DNA of 64,000 nucleotides from Streptomyces sp. Je 1-79 (lineage in GTDB: Bacteria > Actinomycetota > Actinomycetes > Streptomycetales > Streptomycetaceae), in the NCBI RefSeq assembly GCF_025195125.1, contig NZ_JAMGSL010000018.1, forward strand, positions 1-64,000, read 5' to 3'. Below the pieces are notes generated by a model. It had not been told where the DNA came from, ran no database searches, and saw only the letters and a program-made list of their open reading frames with translations. The translations under genes were made by a program, and so were the position numbers. This document shows positions 51,088 to 59,907 of this stretch, one piece after another; positions within the stretch are counted from its first letter, which is position 1; each line of letters begins with the position of its first letter.

Positions 51088-52056
51088 ATGTTGGAGACGT
51101 CCGCACGGCTTCTGCGCCTGCTCTCGCTGCTGCAGGCCCATCGGGAATGGTCCGGGTCCGACCTCGCCGACCGGCTCGGGGTGACCACCCGGACCGTACG
51201 GCGGGACGTCGACCGGCTGCGCGAGCTCGGCTACCCGGTCAACGCCAGCCCCGGCACGGGCGGCGGGTACCAGCTCGGCGCGGGGGCCGAGCTGCCGCCG
51301 CTGCTGCTCGACGACGAGGAGGCCGTCGCCGTCGCGGTCGGGCTGCGCACGGCCGCCGGCCAGGGCGTCGAGGGCATCGGCGAGGCCTCCGTACGCGCCC
51401 TGGCCAAGCTGGAACAGGTGCTGCCGGGCCGGCTGCGGCGCCGGGTGAGCACGCTCAACGCCTTCACCGTGCCGATGCTGCGCACCCCGGCCACCCAGAT
51501 CGACCCGGCCGTCCTCACCGACATCGCCAACGCCTGCCGGGACGGCGAGCGGCTCCGCTTCGAGTACCGCGACCACGGCGGGACCGCGACCCGCCGCACC
51601 GTCGAACCGCACCGGCTCGTCTGCACCGAACGCCGCTGGTACCTGGTCGCCTGGGACGTGGACCGGGCCGACTGGCGTACGTTCCGGGCCGACCGGATCG
51701 ATCCCAGGCCGCCCCACGGCCCCCGCTTCCCGCCCCGCGAGCCGCCCGCCGAGGACCTGGCCGCGTATGTCGCGAAAGGCGTGGCGGGGGCGGCCTACGC
51801 GGCCGAGGCGACGATCCGGCTGCACGTGCCGCTCGCCGAGGCCGCCACGGTCGTCGGGCCCATGGACGGAGTCCTGGAGCCGGACGGGGACGCCGCCTGT
51901 CTGCTGCGCACGGGGGCGGGCAGCCTGGCGGGCATGGTCGTCCACGTGCTGATGCTGGGGCTCGAGTTCGAGGTCGTCGCCCCGACGGAGCTGAACGACT
52001 GGGTCCGGACGCTCAGGGACCGGCTTTCCCGCGCTGTCGAGCGCCCGGAGCGCTGA
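51088..52056 (+). CDS. HTH/WYL-domain transcriptional regulator (YafY-type)
   Basis: Encodes 322 aa from ATG 51088. An N-terminal DeoR-like winged helix (LLSLLQAHREWSGSDLADRL and TRTVRRDVDRLRELGYPV) precedes a WYL domain around RRWYLVAWDVDRADWRTF at about 190-205. WYL domains sense nucleic-acid or other ligands; members include PafBC activators and defence regulators. It overlaps the convergent ctaD by 44 bp. CAGACT 7 nt before the ATG is a weak -10. Confidence 0.92.
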   Translation: MLETSARLLRLLSLLQAHREWSGSDLADRLGVTTRTVRRDVDRLRELGYPVNASPGTGGGYQLGAGAELPPLLLDDEEAVAVAVGLRTAAGQGVEGIGEASVRALAKLEQVLPGRLRRRVSTLNAFTVPMLRTPATQIDPAVLTDIANACRDGERLRFEYRDHGGTATRRTVEPHRLVCTERRWYLVAWDVDRADWRTFRADRIDPRPPHGPRFPPREPPAEDLAAYVAKGVAGAAYAAEATIRLHVPLAEAATVVGPMDGVLEPDGDAACLLRTGAGSLAGMVVHVLMLGLEFEVVAPTELNDWVRTLRDRLSRAVERPER

Positions 52057-53707
52057 TCCGCATCCGCTCGTAGGCGACGAACTCCGGGTGGTGCAGATCG
52101 AAGGCCGGTGACTCGGAGCGGATCCTCGGGACGGCGTCGAAGTTGTGGCGGGGAGGCGGGCAGGACGTCGCCCACTCCAGGGAGCGGCCGAACCCCCACG
52201 GGTCGTCCACCTCGATCTTCTTCCCGTATCTGGCGGTGAGCCAGACGTTGTACAGGAACGGCAGGGTGGAGGCGCCGAGCAGGAACGCGCCGAGGGTCGA
52301 CACCGTGTTGAGCGCGGTGAACCCGTCGGCGTCCAGATAGTCCGCGTACCGCCGCGGCATGCCCTCCGCGCCCAGCCAGTGCTGCACGAGGAAGGTCAGG
52401 TGGAAACCGACGAAGAGGGTCCAGAAGTGGACCTTGCCGAGGCGCTCGTCGAGCATCCTGCCGGTGAACTTGGGCCACCAGAAGTAGAACCCGGCGAAGG
52501 TCGCGAAGACGACCGTGCCGAAGACCGTGTAGTGGAAGTGGGCGACCACGAAGTACGAGTCGGTGACGGCGAAGTCCATCGGCGGCGAGGCGAGGATGAC
52601 GCCGGTCAGCCCGCCGAAGAGGAAGGAGACCAGGAAGCCGACCGACCAGAGCATCGGGGTCTCGAAGGAGAGCGACCCCTTGAGCATCGTGCCGGTCCAG
52701 TTGAAGAACTTCACCCCGGTCGGCACGGCGATGAGGAACGACAGCAGGGAGAAGAAGGGCAGCAGCACCGCCCCGGTGGCGAACATGTGGTGCGCCCACA
52801 CGACCACCGAGAGCCCGGTGATCGCCATGGTGGCGGCGATCAGGGTCGCGTAGCCGAAGATCGGCTTGCGGGCGAAGACAGGGATGATCTCGCTGACGAT
52901 CCCGAAGAACGGCAGCGCGATGATGTAGACCTCGGGGTGGCCGAAGAACCAGAAGAGGTGCTGCCACAGCAGCGCCCCGCCGTTCTGCGGCTGGAAGACC
53001 AGCGAGCCGAAACGCCGGTCCGACTCCAGGACGAGGAGCGCCGCCGCCAGCACCGGGAAGGCCATCAGGACCAGGATCGCGGTGAAGAGGATGTTCCAGG
53101 TGAAGATCGGCATCCGGAACATCGTCATGCCGGGCGCCCGCATCCCGACGATCGTCGCCAGGAAGTTCACCGAGGTGAGGATCGTGCCGAAGCCGGAGAG
53201 CGCGAGCCCCATGATCCACAGGTCGGGGCCGATGCCGGGGGAGCGCTCCAGGCTGTTGAGCGGGGCGTAGGCGGTCCAGCCGAAGGCGGCGGGCCCGCTC
53301 GGCACCAGCAGCGAGCCGATCACCATCAGGCCGCCGAAGAGGAACAGCCAGTACGAGAACATGTTCAGCCGCGGGAAGGCGACGTCGGGGGCGCCGATCT
53401 GGAGCGGCACCAGCTCGTTGGCGAAACCGGCGAAGGTCGGCGTCGCGAAGAGCAGCAGCATGATCGTGCCGTGCAGCGTGAACGCCTGGTTGAACTGCTG
53501 GTTGTCGATCAGCTGGAGTCCCGGGCGGGCCAGCTCGGCCCGCATGAGCATCGCCATCACCCCGGCGGCCAGGAAGAAGACGAACGAGGTGACCAGGTAG
53601 AGGTGCCCGATCTTCTTGTGGTCCGTCGTGGTGAGCCAGTCGATCAGGACCCGCCCATGCCGTTGACGAGGTGATTCGACGGCCGCGTGCGCGGTGTCGA
53701 TGCCCAT
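52013..53707 (-). CDS. ctaD: Cytochrome c oxidase subunit I (stand-alone CtaD paralogue)
   Basis: Encodes 564 aa from ATG 53707 with GGAGG upstream. Twelve membrane segments; heme and copper ligands are intact: FTLHGTIM, FGHPEVYI (CuB His and linked Tyr), WAHHMFATG and VVAHFHYTVFG. It is the catalytic subunit of an aa3-type terminal oxidase. No ctaC, ctaE or ctaF flank it, so it is probably a second copy that assembles with subunits made elsewhere. Confidence 0.96.
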   Translation of the reverse strand: MGIDTAHAAVESPRQRHGRVLIDWLTTTDHKKIGHLYLVTSFVFFLAAGVMAMLMRAELARPGLQLIDNQQFNQAFTLHGTIMLLLFATPTFAGFANELVPLQIGAPDVAFPRLNMFSYWLFLFGGLMVIGSLLVPSGPAAFGWTAYAPLNSLERSPGIGPDLWIMGLALSGFGTILTSVNFLATIVGMRAPGMTMFRMPIFTWNILFTAILVLMAFPVLAAALLVLESDRRFGSLVFQPQNGGALLWQHLFWFFGHPEVYIIALPFFGIVSEIIPVFARKPIFGYATLIAATMAITGLSVVVWAHHMFATGAVLLPFFSLLSFLIAVPTGVKFFNWTGTMLKGSLSFETPMLWSVGFLVSFLFGGLTGVILASPPMDFAVTDSYFVVAHFHYTVFGTVVFATFAGFYFWWPKFTGRMLDERLGKVHFWTLFVGFHLTFLVQHWLGAEGMPRRYADYLDADGFTALNTVSTLGAFLLGASTLPFLYNVWLTARYGKKIEVDDPWGFGRSLEWATSCPPPRHNFDAVPRIRSESPAFDLHHPEFVAYERMRISAPGARQRGKAGP

Positions 53708-54036
53708 CGATGCCTCCGGTTCCGAATCGTCCGGACATGATGCGCGCTCGCGGGGCGGGGAGGCGGGAGGCGGCCGGCGGCGCTGCTCCGGTCGGCCGAT
53801 CGTGTGCGCGTCATGCGGGGAAATCGTGAATACCGAGAGGAAGTCGCTCGGACCTGAATTCCCCTGACCAGGGCGTGGGAAGGAATTCCGGAAGCCCTCG
53901 CCCGCACCGTCGTGGGGGGCCTGGAATTACCGGAGAATGGGCCGGAAACTGCCCTTTCGAGTGACGGTGCTCGTGTCAAACATATGTCGAGAAGCTGTGA
54001 CACAAGCGTGACCGGTAAGGGACTAACGTGAGCCAC
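53708..54036 (+). other. Intergenic region between ctaD and I78 gene
   Basis: This 329-bp divergent gap contains the ctaD RBS on the minus strand, AT-rich relative to the window between 53810 and 54020, and the -10 box TAACGT for the I78 gene at 54024. No gene recognised. Confidence 0.5.
54024..54029 (+). promoter_or_regulatory. Putative -10 box of leaderless I78 gene promoter
   Basis: TAACGT lies exactly 7 nt before ATG 54037, which argues for the ATG rather than the upstream in-frame GTG at 54028, because that codon overlaps the -10 box. Confidence 0.6.
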
Positions 54037-54240
54037 ATGACACCCAAGCCGACGTTCCCCGTACCGCCGGAAGACTATGTGGGGCTCGACCAGGAGCAGG
54101 CCGAACGGCTCGCCCGCGACCACGGCTGGAGCGTGGTCCGGTCCCTGCCTCCGGGCTCGATCATCACGATGGAGTACCTGGAGAGCCGTATCAACTTCGA
54201 GGTGACGGAAGGTACCGTCACGCGCTGCTGGCTCGGCTAG
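54037..54240 (+). CDS. I78 family peptidase-inhibitor-like protein
   Basis: Encodes 67 aa from ATG 54037. The sequence EDYVGLDQEQAERLARDHGW and VVRSLPPGSIITMEYLESRI match the I78 potato-inhibitor-I-like fold; it lacks a signal peptide, so it is cytosolic. Members may inhibit serine proteases. The C-terminus NFEVTEGTVTRCWLG is typical. A strong hairpin terminator follows directly. Confidence 0.88.
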   Translation: MTPKPTFPVPPEDYVGLDQEQAERLARDHGWSVVRSLPPGSIITMEYLESRINFEVTEGTVTRCWLG

Positions 54241-54247
54241 GCACCGA

Positions 54248-54289
54248 CACGAGGAAGGGCCCCGGCAGCCGCCGGGGCCCTTCCTCGTG
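54248..54289. terminator. 19-bp hairpin after the I78 gene
   Basis: CACGAGGAAGGGCCCCGGC pairs perfectly with GCCGGGGCCCTTCCTCGTG around a 4-nt loop AGCC. It also lies 14 nt after the convergent PAP2 gene. Confidence 0.92.
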
Positions 54290-54302
54290 CGGTCCTGTGC
54301 TC

Positions 54303-55340
54303 TCAGCCGCCCGTGAGCGGCCGCGAGTGCGGCGGGCGGCGGCTGCCGGCCGGAGTGACGGGGGTCCGCTCCGAGCGCGGGGTGTGCCCGGCGTGTCCCG
54401 CGTGTCCGGCGTGCGCCGGGTGCGACCGCGGGGCGGTGAGCGGCGGGTTGAGACGGCCGTCGCCGCGCGGGGCGCCCGCCCGCCCGCTGCGGGCGCCGAT
54501 GATCTCCCGGACCGGCTCCTCGGCCGTCGCCGGACGCTGCGGGTACATCGCAGGACGCGGCCCACCGGTCGCGACGGGCAGCGACGGGACCAGCCTGCGG
54601 CGGGCCCGCAGCTGCTCGCGCAGCCGGTCGCGCGCGCTGAGCACCATGGCCTCCACGCGGCTGATCAGCGGCTCGCACCAGGGCAGCGCCAGCAGGATGA
54701 GCAGCCCCGCGGCCCAGCCGAGCAGCACGTCGCTCAGCCAGTGCGTACCGATGTAGACGGTGGTCAGGCCGACGCCGAGCGCGACCACGGCGGAGAGCGC
54801 CGACAGATAGCGCCGGGCCCGCGGGGTGGTCGCCAGATAGGCCAGGATGCCCCAGGTCACGACCGCGTTGGCGGTGTGGCCGGACGGAAATATATCGCCG
54901 CCCGCGAAGAGCTCGGCCGAGCCGATCTGCGTCGCGTAGTGGGGACCGAGACGGCCGAGTCCGAGCTTGACCGCGCCGACGGTGACGTTGAGCAGGAGCA
55001 GCGCGGCGCCGAGGGTGAGCAGTGGCCGCAGGGTGTGCTGGCGCCAGGAGCGCCAGCCCAGCCAGGCCGCCACCATCACGGCCGTCGGGCCGCGCTGGCC
55101 GAGGACGACGTAGTAGTCGAGGAAGGCATGCAGGTCCGGCCACTGCTGATAGGGCCGGAAGAGCATGATCTTCCAGTCGAGGGTCACCAGCCAGGTCGAG
55201 AGCAGCACGGCCACGACGATGGCGAGATAGAACGCCAGCGTCCCGCCGAAGAGGGCGAGACGCGTGCGGGTCATCCGCGGGACCTCTATCTTCGGCGGTT
55301 CCGGCTCCCGGTCCAGCCGGGCAAAGATGTCGGTACGCAC
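54303..55340 (-). CDS. PAP2-family phosphatase, membrane
   Basis: Encodes 345 aa from GTG 55340. Five to six membrane segments with the phosphatase motifs KLGLGRLGP, FPSGHTANAV and VYIGTHWLSDVLLG. It probably removes phosphate from a lipid such as phosphatidate or undecaprenyl diphosphate. The last 110 residues are a Pro/Arg/Gly/His-rich tail (HAGHAGHAGHT). TAACGT is 7 nt before the GTG. Confidence 0.92.
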   Translation of the reverse strand: MRTDIFARLDREPEPPKIEVPRMTRTRLALFGGTLAFYLAIVVAVLLSTWLVTLDWKIMLFRPYQQWPDLHAFLDYYVVLGQRGPTAVMVAAWLGWRSWRQHTLRPLLTLGAALLLLNVTVGAVKLGLGRLGPHYATQIGSAELFAGGDIFPSGHTANAVVTWGILAYLATTPRARRYLSALSAVVALGVGLTTVYIGTHWLSDVLLGWAAGLLILLALPWCEPLISRVEAMVLSARDRLREQLRARRRLVPSLPVATGGPRPAMYPQRPATAEEPVREIIGARSGRAGAPRGDGRLNPPLTAPRSHPAHAGHAGHAGHTPRSERTPVTPAGSRRPPHSRPLTGG

Positions 55341-55745
55341 CCAATCGACGTTACAGGGAGTGAGTGTCGACCTTGGTCGATCCGGTGTCTTCGTGATGAC
55401 GATGTGATGTGGAGTAGGTCTCAGTCGGGGGTTTATCCCTGGCGTCTGTCGGAGAATCCGATGACCTTCCGCCCTATTGCCGCGGGGTGGCTTTCCGGAA
55501 GTCTGTTTGCACGCCGGGGAAATGCGTCAAACGGTTGTGCGGCGGAATGGGGGTCGCCGCGCGGCGCGGGCGGAGTGGCGTACGCCACACGCGGCGGCCC
55601 GCCGGGGTGAGAGCTGCACCACGCGCTCGGGCCTTGAACTCGCGTACGCTGACGGCTCACTCGCCCGTCGATGCCGGGCCGCCCCGGGGACCCGAAACCC
55701 GGCCGGTGCCCGCCGAGCGCGAGGGCTTCACTGGGAGGTACGTAC
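55341..55745 (+). other. Intergenic region between PAP2 and DHA2 exporter genes
   Basis: A 405-bp divergent gap. It contains TAACGT at 55348-55353 on the minus strand as the PAP2 -10 and the exporter RBS GGGAGGT near 55733. A candidate -10 TACGCT near 55644 could serve the exporter. No gene recognised. Confidence 0.45.
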
Positions 55746-57398
55746 ATGCAGCGGACGATCACGGCCGGAGCACGACTCCGCGCCGCCGGCGGCGGTGCCA
55801 ACCGCTGGGTCGTCCTCGTCGTCCTCTGCGTCAGCCTGCTGCTGGTCGCACTGGACGCCACCGTTCTCCACGTCGCCGTCCCCTCCCTCACGGAGGACCT
55901 GCGCCCCAGCTCCACCGCGCTGCTCTGGATCGTCGACGCCTATCCGCTGATCTGTGCCTCGCTGCTGATCCTCTTCGGCACGCTGGGTGACCGGGTCGGC
56001 CGCAGACGGGTGCTGCTGCTCGGGTACGGACTGTTCGGCGTCGCCTCCGCGGTCGCCGCGCTCGCCACCGCCCCCGGGGTCCTGATCGGCGCGCGCGCCC
56101 TCCTCGGCGTCGGCGGCGCGATGATCATGCCCGCCACGCTCTCGATCCTCCGGGCGGTCTTCCCCGACCGGCGCGAGCGCGCCACCGCCATCGGTATCTG
56201 GACGGCCGTCGCCGCGATCGGCGCCGCCACCGGGCCGGTCCTCGGCGGCTTCCTGGTCGAGCACTACTGGTGGGGCTCGGTCTTCCTGATCAACATCCCG
56301 CTGATGGCGCTGATCCTGCCGCTCGGCCGCTGGCTGCTGCCCGAGTCCAAGGGGCGCGCCGACGGCCCCTGGGACGTCCTCGGCGCCCTGATGGCCGCGG
56401 CCGGTGTGCTCGGCGCCGTCCTCGGGGTGAAGCGGATCGGCGCGGGCGAGAACCTCCTCGCGCCGGCGACCAGCGCACCGCTGCTCATCGGCGCGGCGCT
56501 GCTCATCCTCTTCGTACGGCGGCAGAAGCGCCGGGCGCATCCCCTGATCGACATGCGGCTCTTCTCCCGGGCCGCCTTCACCACCTCCGTCGGCTGCATC
56601 GTGCTCGCCATGCTGGCCCTGGTCGGCCTGGAGCTGATCGCCGTCCAGTACCTCCAGCTCGTCCTCGGGCTCAGCCCGCTGGAGACCGGGCTGCGGCTCC
56701 TGCCGCTCACCTTCGCCGCCATGGCGGCCGGTGCCACCGGCTCGTACAGCCTGCGCCGGATCGGGCCCCGGCGGATGGTCGGCTGGGGCTTCGTCCTGAC
56801 CGCCGCCGCCGTACTGCTGCTCGTCATGATGGGCCAGCACGACCGGCCCGCGTTGCTCACCTGTGGCTTCGTGCTGCTCGGCTTCGGGCTCCAGACCACC
56901 CTCTTCTCGGCGTACGAGTCGATGCTCAGCGAGGCCCCGCCGGAGAGCGCGGGCGGCGCGGCGGCGATCGGCGAGACCTCGTACCAGCTCGGCGCGGGCA
57001 TGGGCATCGCGCTGCTCGGCAGCGTGATGAACGCGGCGTACGCCCCCGGCCTCGCCGACGTCCCCGGGGTCCCGGCGGCCGCGAGCCAGGCCGCGGCGAA
57101 CTCGCTCGGCGAGGCGTACCAGATCGCCGACCGGCTCGGCGGCTCGGCCGGCCCCGCGCTGTACCACGCGGCCCGGCACGCCTTCGTGGACGGACTGCAC
57201 GTGACGCTGTTCGTCAGCGCGGGGCTGCTGCTGCTCGGTGCGCTGATGGCACTGCGGCTGCCGCGCGTGATGGAGTGCATGGTGGATCCGGAGGACCTGG
57301 TGGCCCAGGCCGACGTGCGGGTGCCCGCCACCCGCGAGCCGGTCGAGCCGGCCGGCTCGACCTCGCGGAGTGCCGGGCAGGGCGCCCACCGGTCGTGA
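55746..57398 (+). CDS. MFS transporter, DHA2 family (drug/proton antiporter)
   Basis: Encodes 550 aa from ATG 55746 with GGGAGGT upstream. About fourteen membrane segments; motif A GDRVGRRRVLLLGYGLFG follows segment 2, and ALDATVLHVAVPSL is the DHA2 motif D1. Related to SmvA/QacA exporters of quaternary cations and drugs. No regulator is adjacent. The C-terminal tail is hydrophilic. Confidence 0.94.
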   Translation: MQRTITAGARLRAAGGGANRWVVLVVLCVSLLLVALDATVLHVAVPSLTEDLRPSSTALLWIVDAYPLICASLLILFGTLGDRVGRRRVLLLGYGLFGVASAVAALATAPGVLIGARALLGVGGAMIMPATLSILRAVFPDRRERATAIGIWTAVAAIGAATGPVLGGFLVEHYWWGSVFLINIPLMALILPLGRWLLPESKGRADGPWDVLGALMAAAGVLGAVLGVKRIGAGENLLAPATSAPLLIGAALLILFVRRQKRRAHPLIDMRLFSRAAFTTSVGCIVLAMLALVGLELIAVQYLQLVLGLSPLETGLRLLPLTFAAMAAGATGSYSLRRIGPRRMVGWGFVLTAAAVLLLVMMGQHDRPALLTCGFVLLGFGLQTTLFSAYESMLSEAPPESAGGAAAIGETSYQLGAGMGIALLGSVMNAAYAPGLADVPGVPAAASQAAANSLGEAYQIADRLGGSAGPALYHAARHAFVDGLHVTLFVSAGLLLLGALMALRLPRVMECMVDPEDLVAQADVRVPATREPVEPAGSTSRSAGQGAHRS

Positions 57399-57442
57399 CG
57401 CCTTCCGGCGGAGCCGGCCGGCGGCGGCCGGTGAGCCGGTGA

Positions 57443-57472
57443 GCATCCCCCAGCGTCGCCGCTGGGAGGTGC
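57443..57472. terminator. Hairpin between convergent exporter and SepF-like genes
   Basis: GCATCCCCCAGCG pairs with CGCTGGGAGGTGC around the 4-nt loop TCGC, with a mismatch and one wobble. I recall similar GCTGGGAGGTGCC elements as common Streptomyces intergenic repeats. Confidence 0.7.
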
Positions 57473-57479
57473 CCTCGGC

Positions 57480-57914
57480 TCAGCTCTGGTTGAAGAAACC
57501 GTCCTGCGCACGCCCCGAGGGGTCTCCGCTGATGATCTGCGTGTCGGCGGGGGTCAGCAGGAAGACCCGCGTCGCCACCCGCTCGATCGAACCGCGCAGA
57601 CCGAAGGCGAGGCCGGCGGCGAAGTCGACCACGCGCTTGGCGTCGGAGGGCTCCATGGACGTGAGGTTCACGATCACCGGGACGCCGTCCCGGAAGAGCT
57701 CGCCGATGCCCCGGGCGTCCCGGAACCCGTCCGGGGAGACGGTCGCGATCCGGCGGCCCTGCTCCTGCGCCGTGTCGGACGCCACCCGGACCCGAGGGTC
57801 CGTCACCCAGGCGTCGCCGCTCTCGGCAGTCTCGGCGTACTCGTCGTCGTAGTAACGCTCGTCGTTGTCCTCGACGAGGCCCAGCCATGCACTCGCCTTG
57901 CGCACCGATCCCAT
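57480..57914 (-). CDS. SepF-like cell-division protein (SflA-type paralogue)
   Basis: Encodes 144 aa from ATG 57914, AAAGGAGG upstream. The SepF core VIVNLTSMEPSDAKRVVDFA and AGLAFGLRGSIERVATRVFL is clear, with an acidic linker before it and an N-terminal amphipathic stretch (MGSVRKASAWLGL). SepF joins FtsZ to the membrane; Streptomyces have additional SepF-like proteins that modulate FtsZ. As it is not in the dcw/ftsZ cluster it is probably such a paralogue. Confidence 0.9.
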   Translation of the reverse strand: MGSVRKASAWLGLVEDNDERYYDDEYAETAESGDAWVTDPRVRVASDTAQEQGRRIATVSPDGFRDARGIGELFRDGVPVIVNLTSMEPSDAKRVVDFAAGLAFGLRGSIERVATRVFLLTPADTQIISGDPSGRAQDGFFNQS

Positions 57915-58236
57915 GGTCGCCTCCTTTCAGCGCGGTCACTTGTGGTTCCGCATGTCCCTATCGTCGTCCATGATGCGGATCGCGCGCCAAGTGGATAGTC
58001 GGCGCGCTCGTGTTTCGTGACGGTACTGGTGCAGAACGTGAGGGCCGCTTTCTGGCGAATCGTCAGGAATGGTGCGGTATACGGGGCCTGACGGAGGTTC
58101 CGCAGGGGCTGTGCAACTAAAATATGAAAGTCGGGCCAGAAGGGTGACGCTCGGAGCGTCCGGGTGAACGGGCCGGCTCGATACGATGCCCGCCACACCG
58201 CCGGCGCACGTGCCGCACGACTCACGGGGGAGTCTC
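57915..58236 (+). other. Intergenic region between SepF-like and DUF5685-like genes
   Basis: A 322-bp divergent gap, less GC-rich around 57960-58130. It has the SepF-like RBS on the minus strand and TACGAT at 58182-58187 as a possible -10 for the plus-strand gene. No RNA or gene recognised. Confidence 0.45.
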
Positions 58237-59547
58237 TTGTTCGGAATAGTCAGGCCCTGCACGCACCGGCTCACCGAGAGCCTCAGGGTCGAGTGGATGG
58301 CTCATCTCTGCGGCCTCTGCCTCGCACTCCGGGCGGACCACGGGCAGTTCGCCCGGGTGGTCACGAACTACGACGGGCTCATCGTCTCGGTTCTGACGGA
58401 GGCTCAGACCGGTCTGGTCGACGGCGGACGGCGTACCGCCGGTCCCTGTCCGCTGCGCCAGATGAGGACCGCGCCGGTCGCCCAGGGCGAGGGAGCGCGC
58501 CTCGCCGCGGCCGTGTCCCTGGTCCTGGCCTCGGCGAAGGTGCGCGACCACGTCGCCGACCGGGACGGGCTGTTGGCCCGCAGGCCGGTCGCCGCGGCCG
58601 CCCGCCGCGTCGCCAGGTCCTGGGACCGGGCGGGCGCGCGCACCGGGCGGGCGCTCGGCTTCGACACCGCCGTCCTGGTGGACGCCGTGGACCGGCAGAC
58701 CGGGATCGAGACGCTCGCCGGACCCGGCACACCGCTCCTCGCCGTGACCGAGCCGACCGAGACCGCGACCGCCGCAGCCTTCGCCCACACCGCCGTGCTG
58801 GCCGGCCGGCCCGGGAACGCCGAGCCGCTCGCGGAGGCCGGCCGGCTCTTCGGGCGGCTCGCCCATCTGCTGGACGCCGTGGAGGACCGGGAGGCCGACG
58901 CCGCCTCCGGCGCCTGGAACCCGCTCGCCGCGACCGGGACCTCGCTCACGGAGGCCCGCAGGCTCGCCGACGACGCGCTCCACGGGATCCGCCTCGCGCT
59001 GCGGGACGCCGAGTTCGCGAACGGCCGGCTGGTGCACATGCTGCTCGCCCACGAGCTCCGGACCTCGGTGGACCGTGCCTTCGGCACGACGACCTGCGCG
59101 CACGGGACGCCGGGGCCGGTGCCCGGAAACCCGTACGGGAACGGCGGTGGGAACCCGTACGGGAACGGCGGTGGGAACCCGTACGGCGGCGGCAACCCGT
59201 ACGGGAACGGGGGCGGCAACCCGTACGGAGGCGGGACGGGTCACCCCGGCGGCCCCGCGGGGCCGGGTGGTCCGGGTGGTCCGGGTGGATTCGGCGGCCC
59301 GGGTGGTTTCGGTGGCCCTGGCGGTCCGGGTGGGATGCCGCCGCAGTTCGGTGGCGAGGGCCCGCAGCGGCCCAAGCCGCGCGGGTTCCTGGCCGGGTGC
59401 GCCGCGTTTACGTGGCTGTTCTGCACCTGCCAGATCTGTTGTGCGAAGGAGTACGAGGGTCCGTGGTCCCGGAAGAAGCGCAGGGGTGCCTGCCGGGACG
59501 CCGACGGGTGCGACTGCCCGTGTGACTGCTGCGGTTGCGACTGCTGA
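58237..59547 (+). CDS. DUF5685-like protein with Gly/Asn/Pro repeats and Cys-rich tail
   Basis: Encodes 436 aa from TTG 58237, giving MFGIVRPCTHRLTE and placing GGGGGAG 4 nt upstream; longer starts lack similarity. N-terminal Cys/His (RPCTHRL, HLCGLCLAL, GPCPL) may bind metal in a mostly helical domain (about 1-290). Residues about 297-360 are NPYGNGGG repeats then GPGGPGG runs. The C-terminus has 13 Cys, ending CDCPCDCCGCDC. The family is found in many Gram-positives; function unknown. Not exported by any clear signal. Confidence 0.85.
   Translation: MFGIVRPCTHRLTESLRVEWMAHLCGLCLALRADHGQFARVVTNYDGLIVSVLTEAQTGLVDGGRRTAGPCPLRQMRTAPVAQGEGARLAAAVSLVLASAKVRDHVADRDGLLARRPVAAAARRVARSWDRAGARTGRALGFDTAVLVDAVDRQTGIETLAGPGTPLLAVTEPTETATAAAFAHTAVLAGRPGNAEPLAEAGRLFGRLAHLLDAVEDREADAASGAWNPLAATGTSLTEARRLADDALHGIRLALRDAEFANGRLVHMLLAHELRTSVDRAFGTTTCAHGTPGPVPGNPYGNGGGNPYGNGGGNPYGGGNPYGNGGGNPYGGGTGHPGGPAGPGGPGGPGGFGGPGGFGGPGGPGGMPPQFGGEGPQRPKPRGFLAGCAAFTWLFCTCQICCAKEYEGPWSRKKRRGACRDADGCDCPCDCCGCDC
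59126..59340 (+). repeat. In-frame NPYGNGGG and GPGG repeats
   Basis: Five copies of AACCCGTACGG(C/A/G)AACGG.. encode NPYGNGGG or NPYGGG units, followed by GGTCCGGGTGG-type units encoding GPGG/GFGG. They lie wholly within the DUF5685-like gene. Confidence 0.9.
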
Positions 59548-59907
59548 GTCCCGTCAGCAGGTCGGACGAGGGGAGTTGAGCTCGGCTACGCGTGAAGGCG
59601 CCGCGGGGACTGCGCGGGCAGCGGGAACACAGGGGTCGGGCTCAACAGGAAGAGGACCACACGCGACCGAGGTCGATGTGGGAGCGCGAGACCAGCCAGA
59701 GCTGCGAGTGCATGGCGTAAGTGGAACAGGCATCCGTTTGTCCGTCAACCACGGTGAGACGTACGGCTCACCGTTCGGACACGCTTGACACCCGAGGGCT
59801 CCACCGGCCTACCCTCGAAGGGCGGTTGGAGCTGAGGGGCTCCGAACCGTGCTCGCCGTGCGTGAAGGTCACCCCGTGTTCGATCGAAGCATCCACGGAG
59901 CCCTCGC
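59548..59907 (+). other. Intergenic region upstream of FAD-binding protein gene
   Basis: A 360-bp gap. A promoter, TTGACA (59785-59790), 19-bp spacer, TACCCT (59810-59815), lies about 95 nt before the ATG at 59908. Upstream, an inverted GGTGAGACGTACGGCTCACC (59752-59771) forms a perfect-looking dyad beside the -35, a possible operator. No coding region recognised. Confidence 0.55.

Noticed and set aside
52145..53674. 509-aa plus-strand open frame opposite ctaD
   Set aside because: Antisense shadow of ctaD, highly charged and without family motifs.
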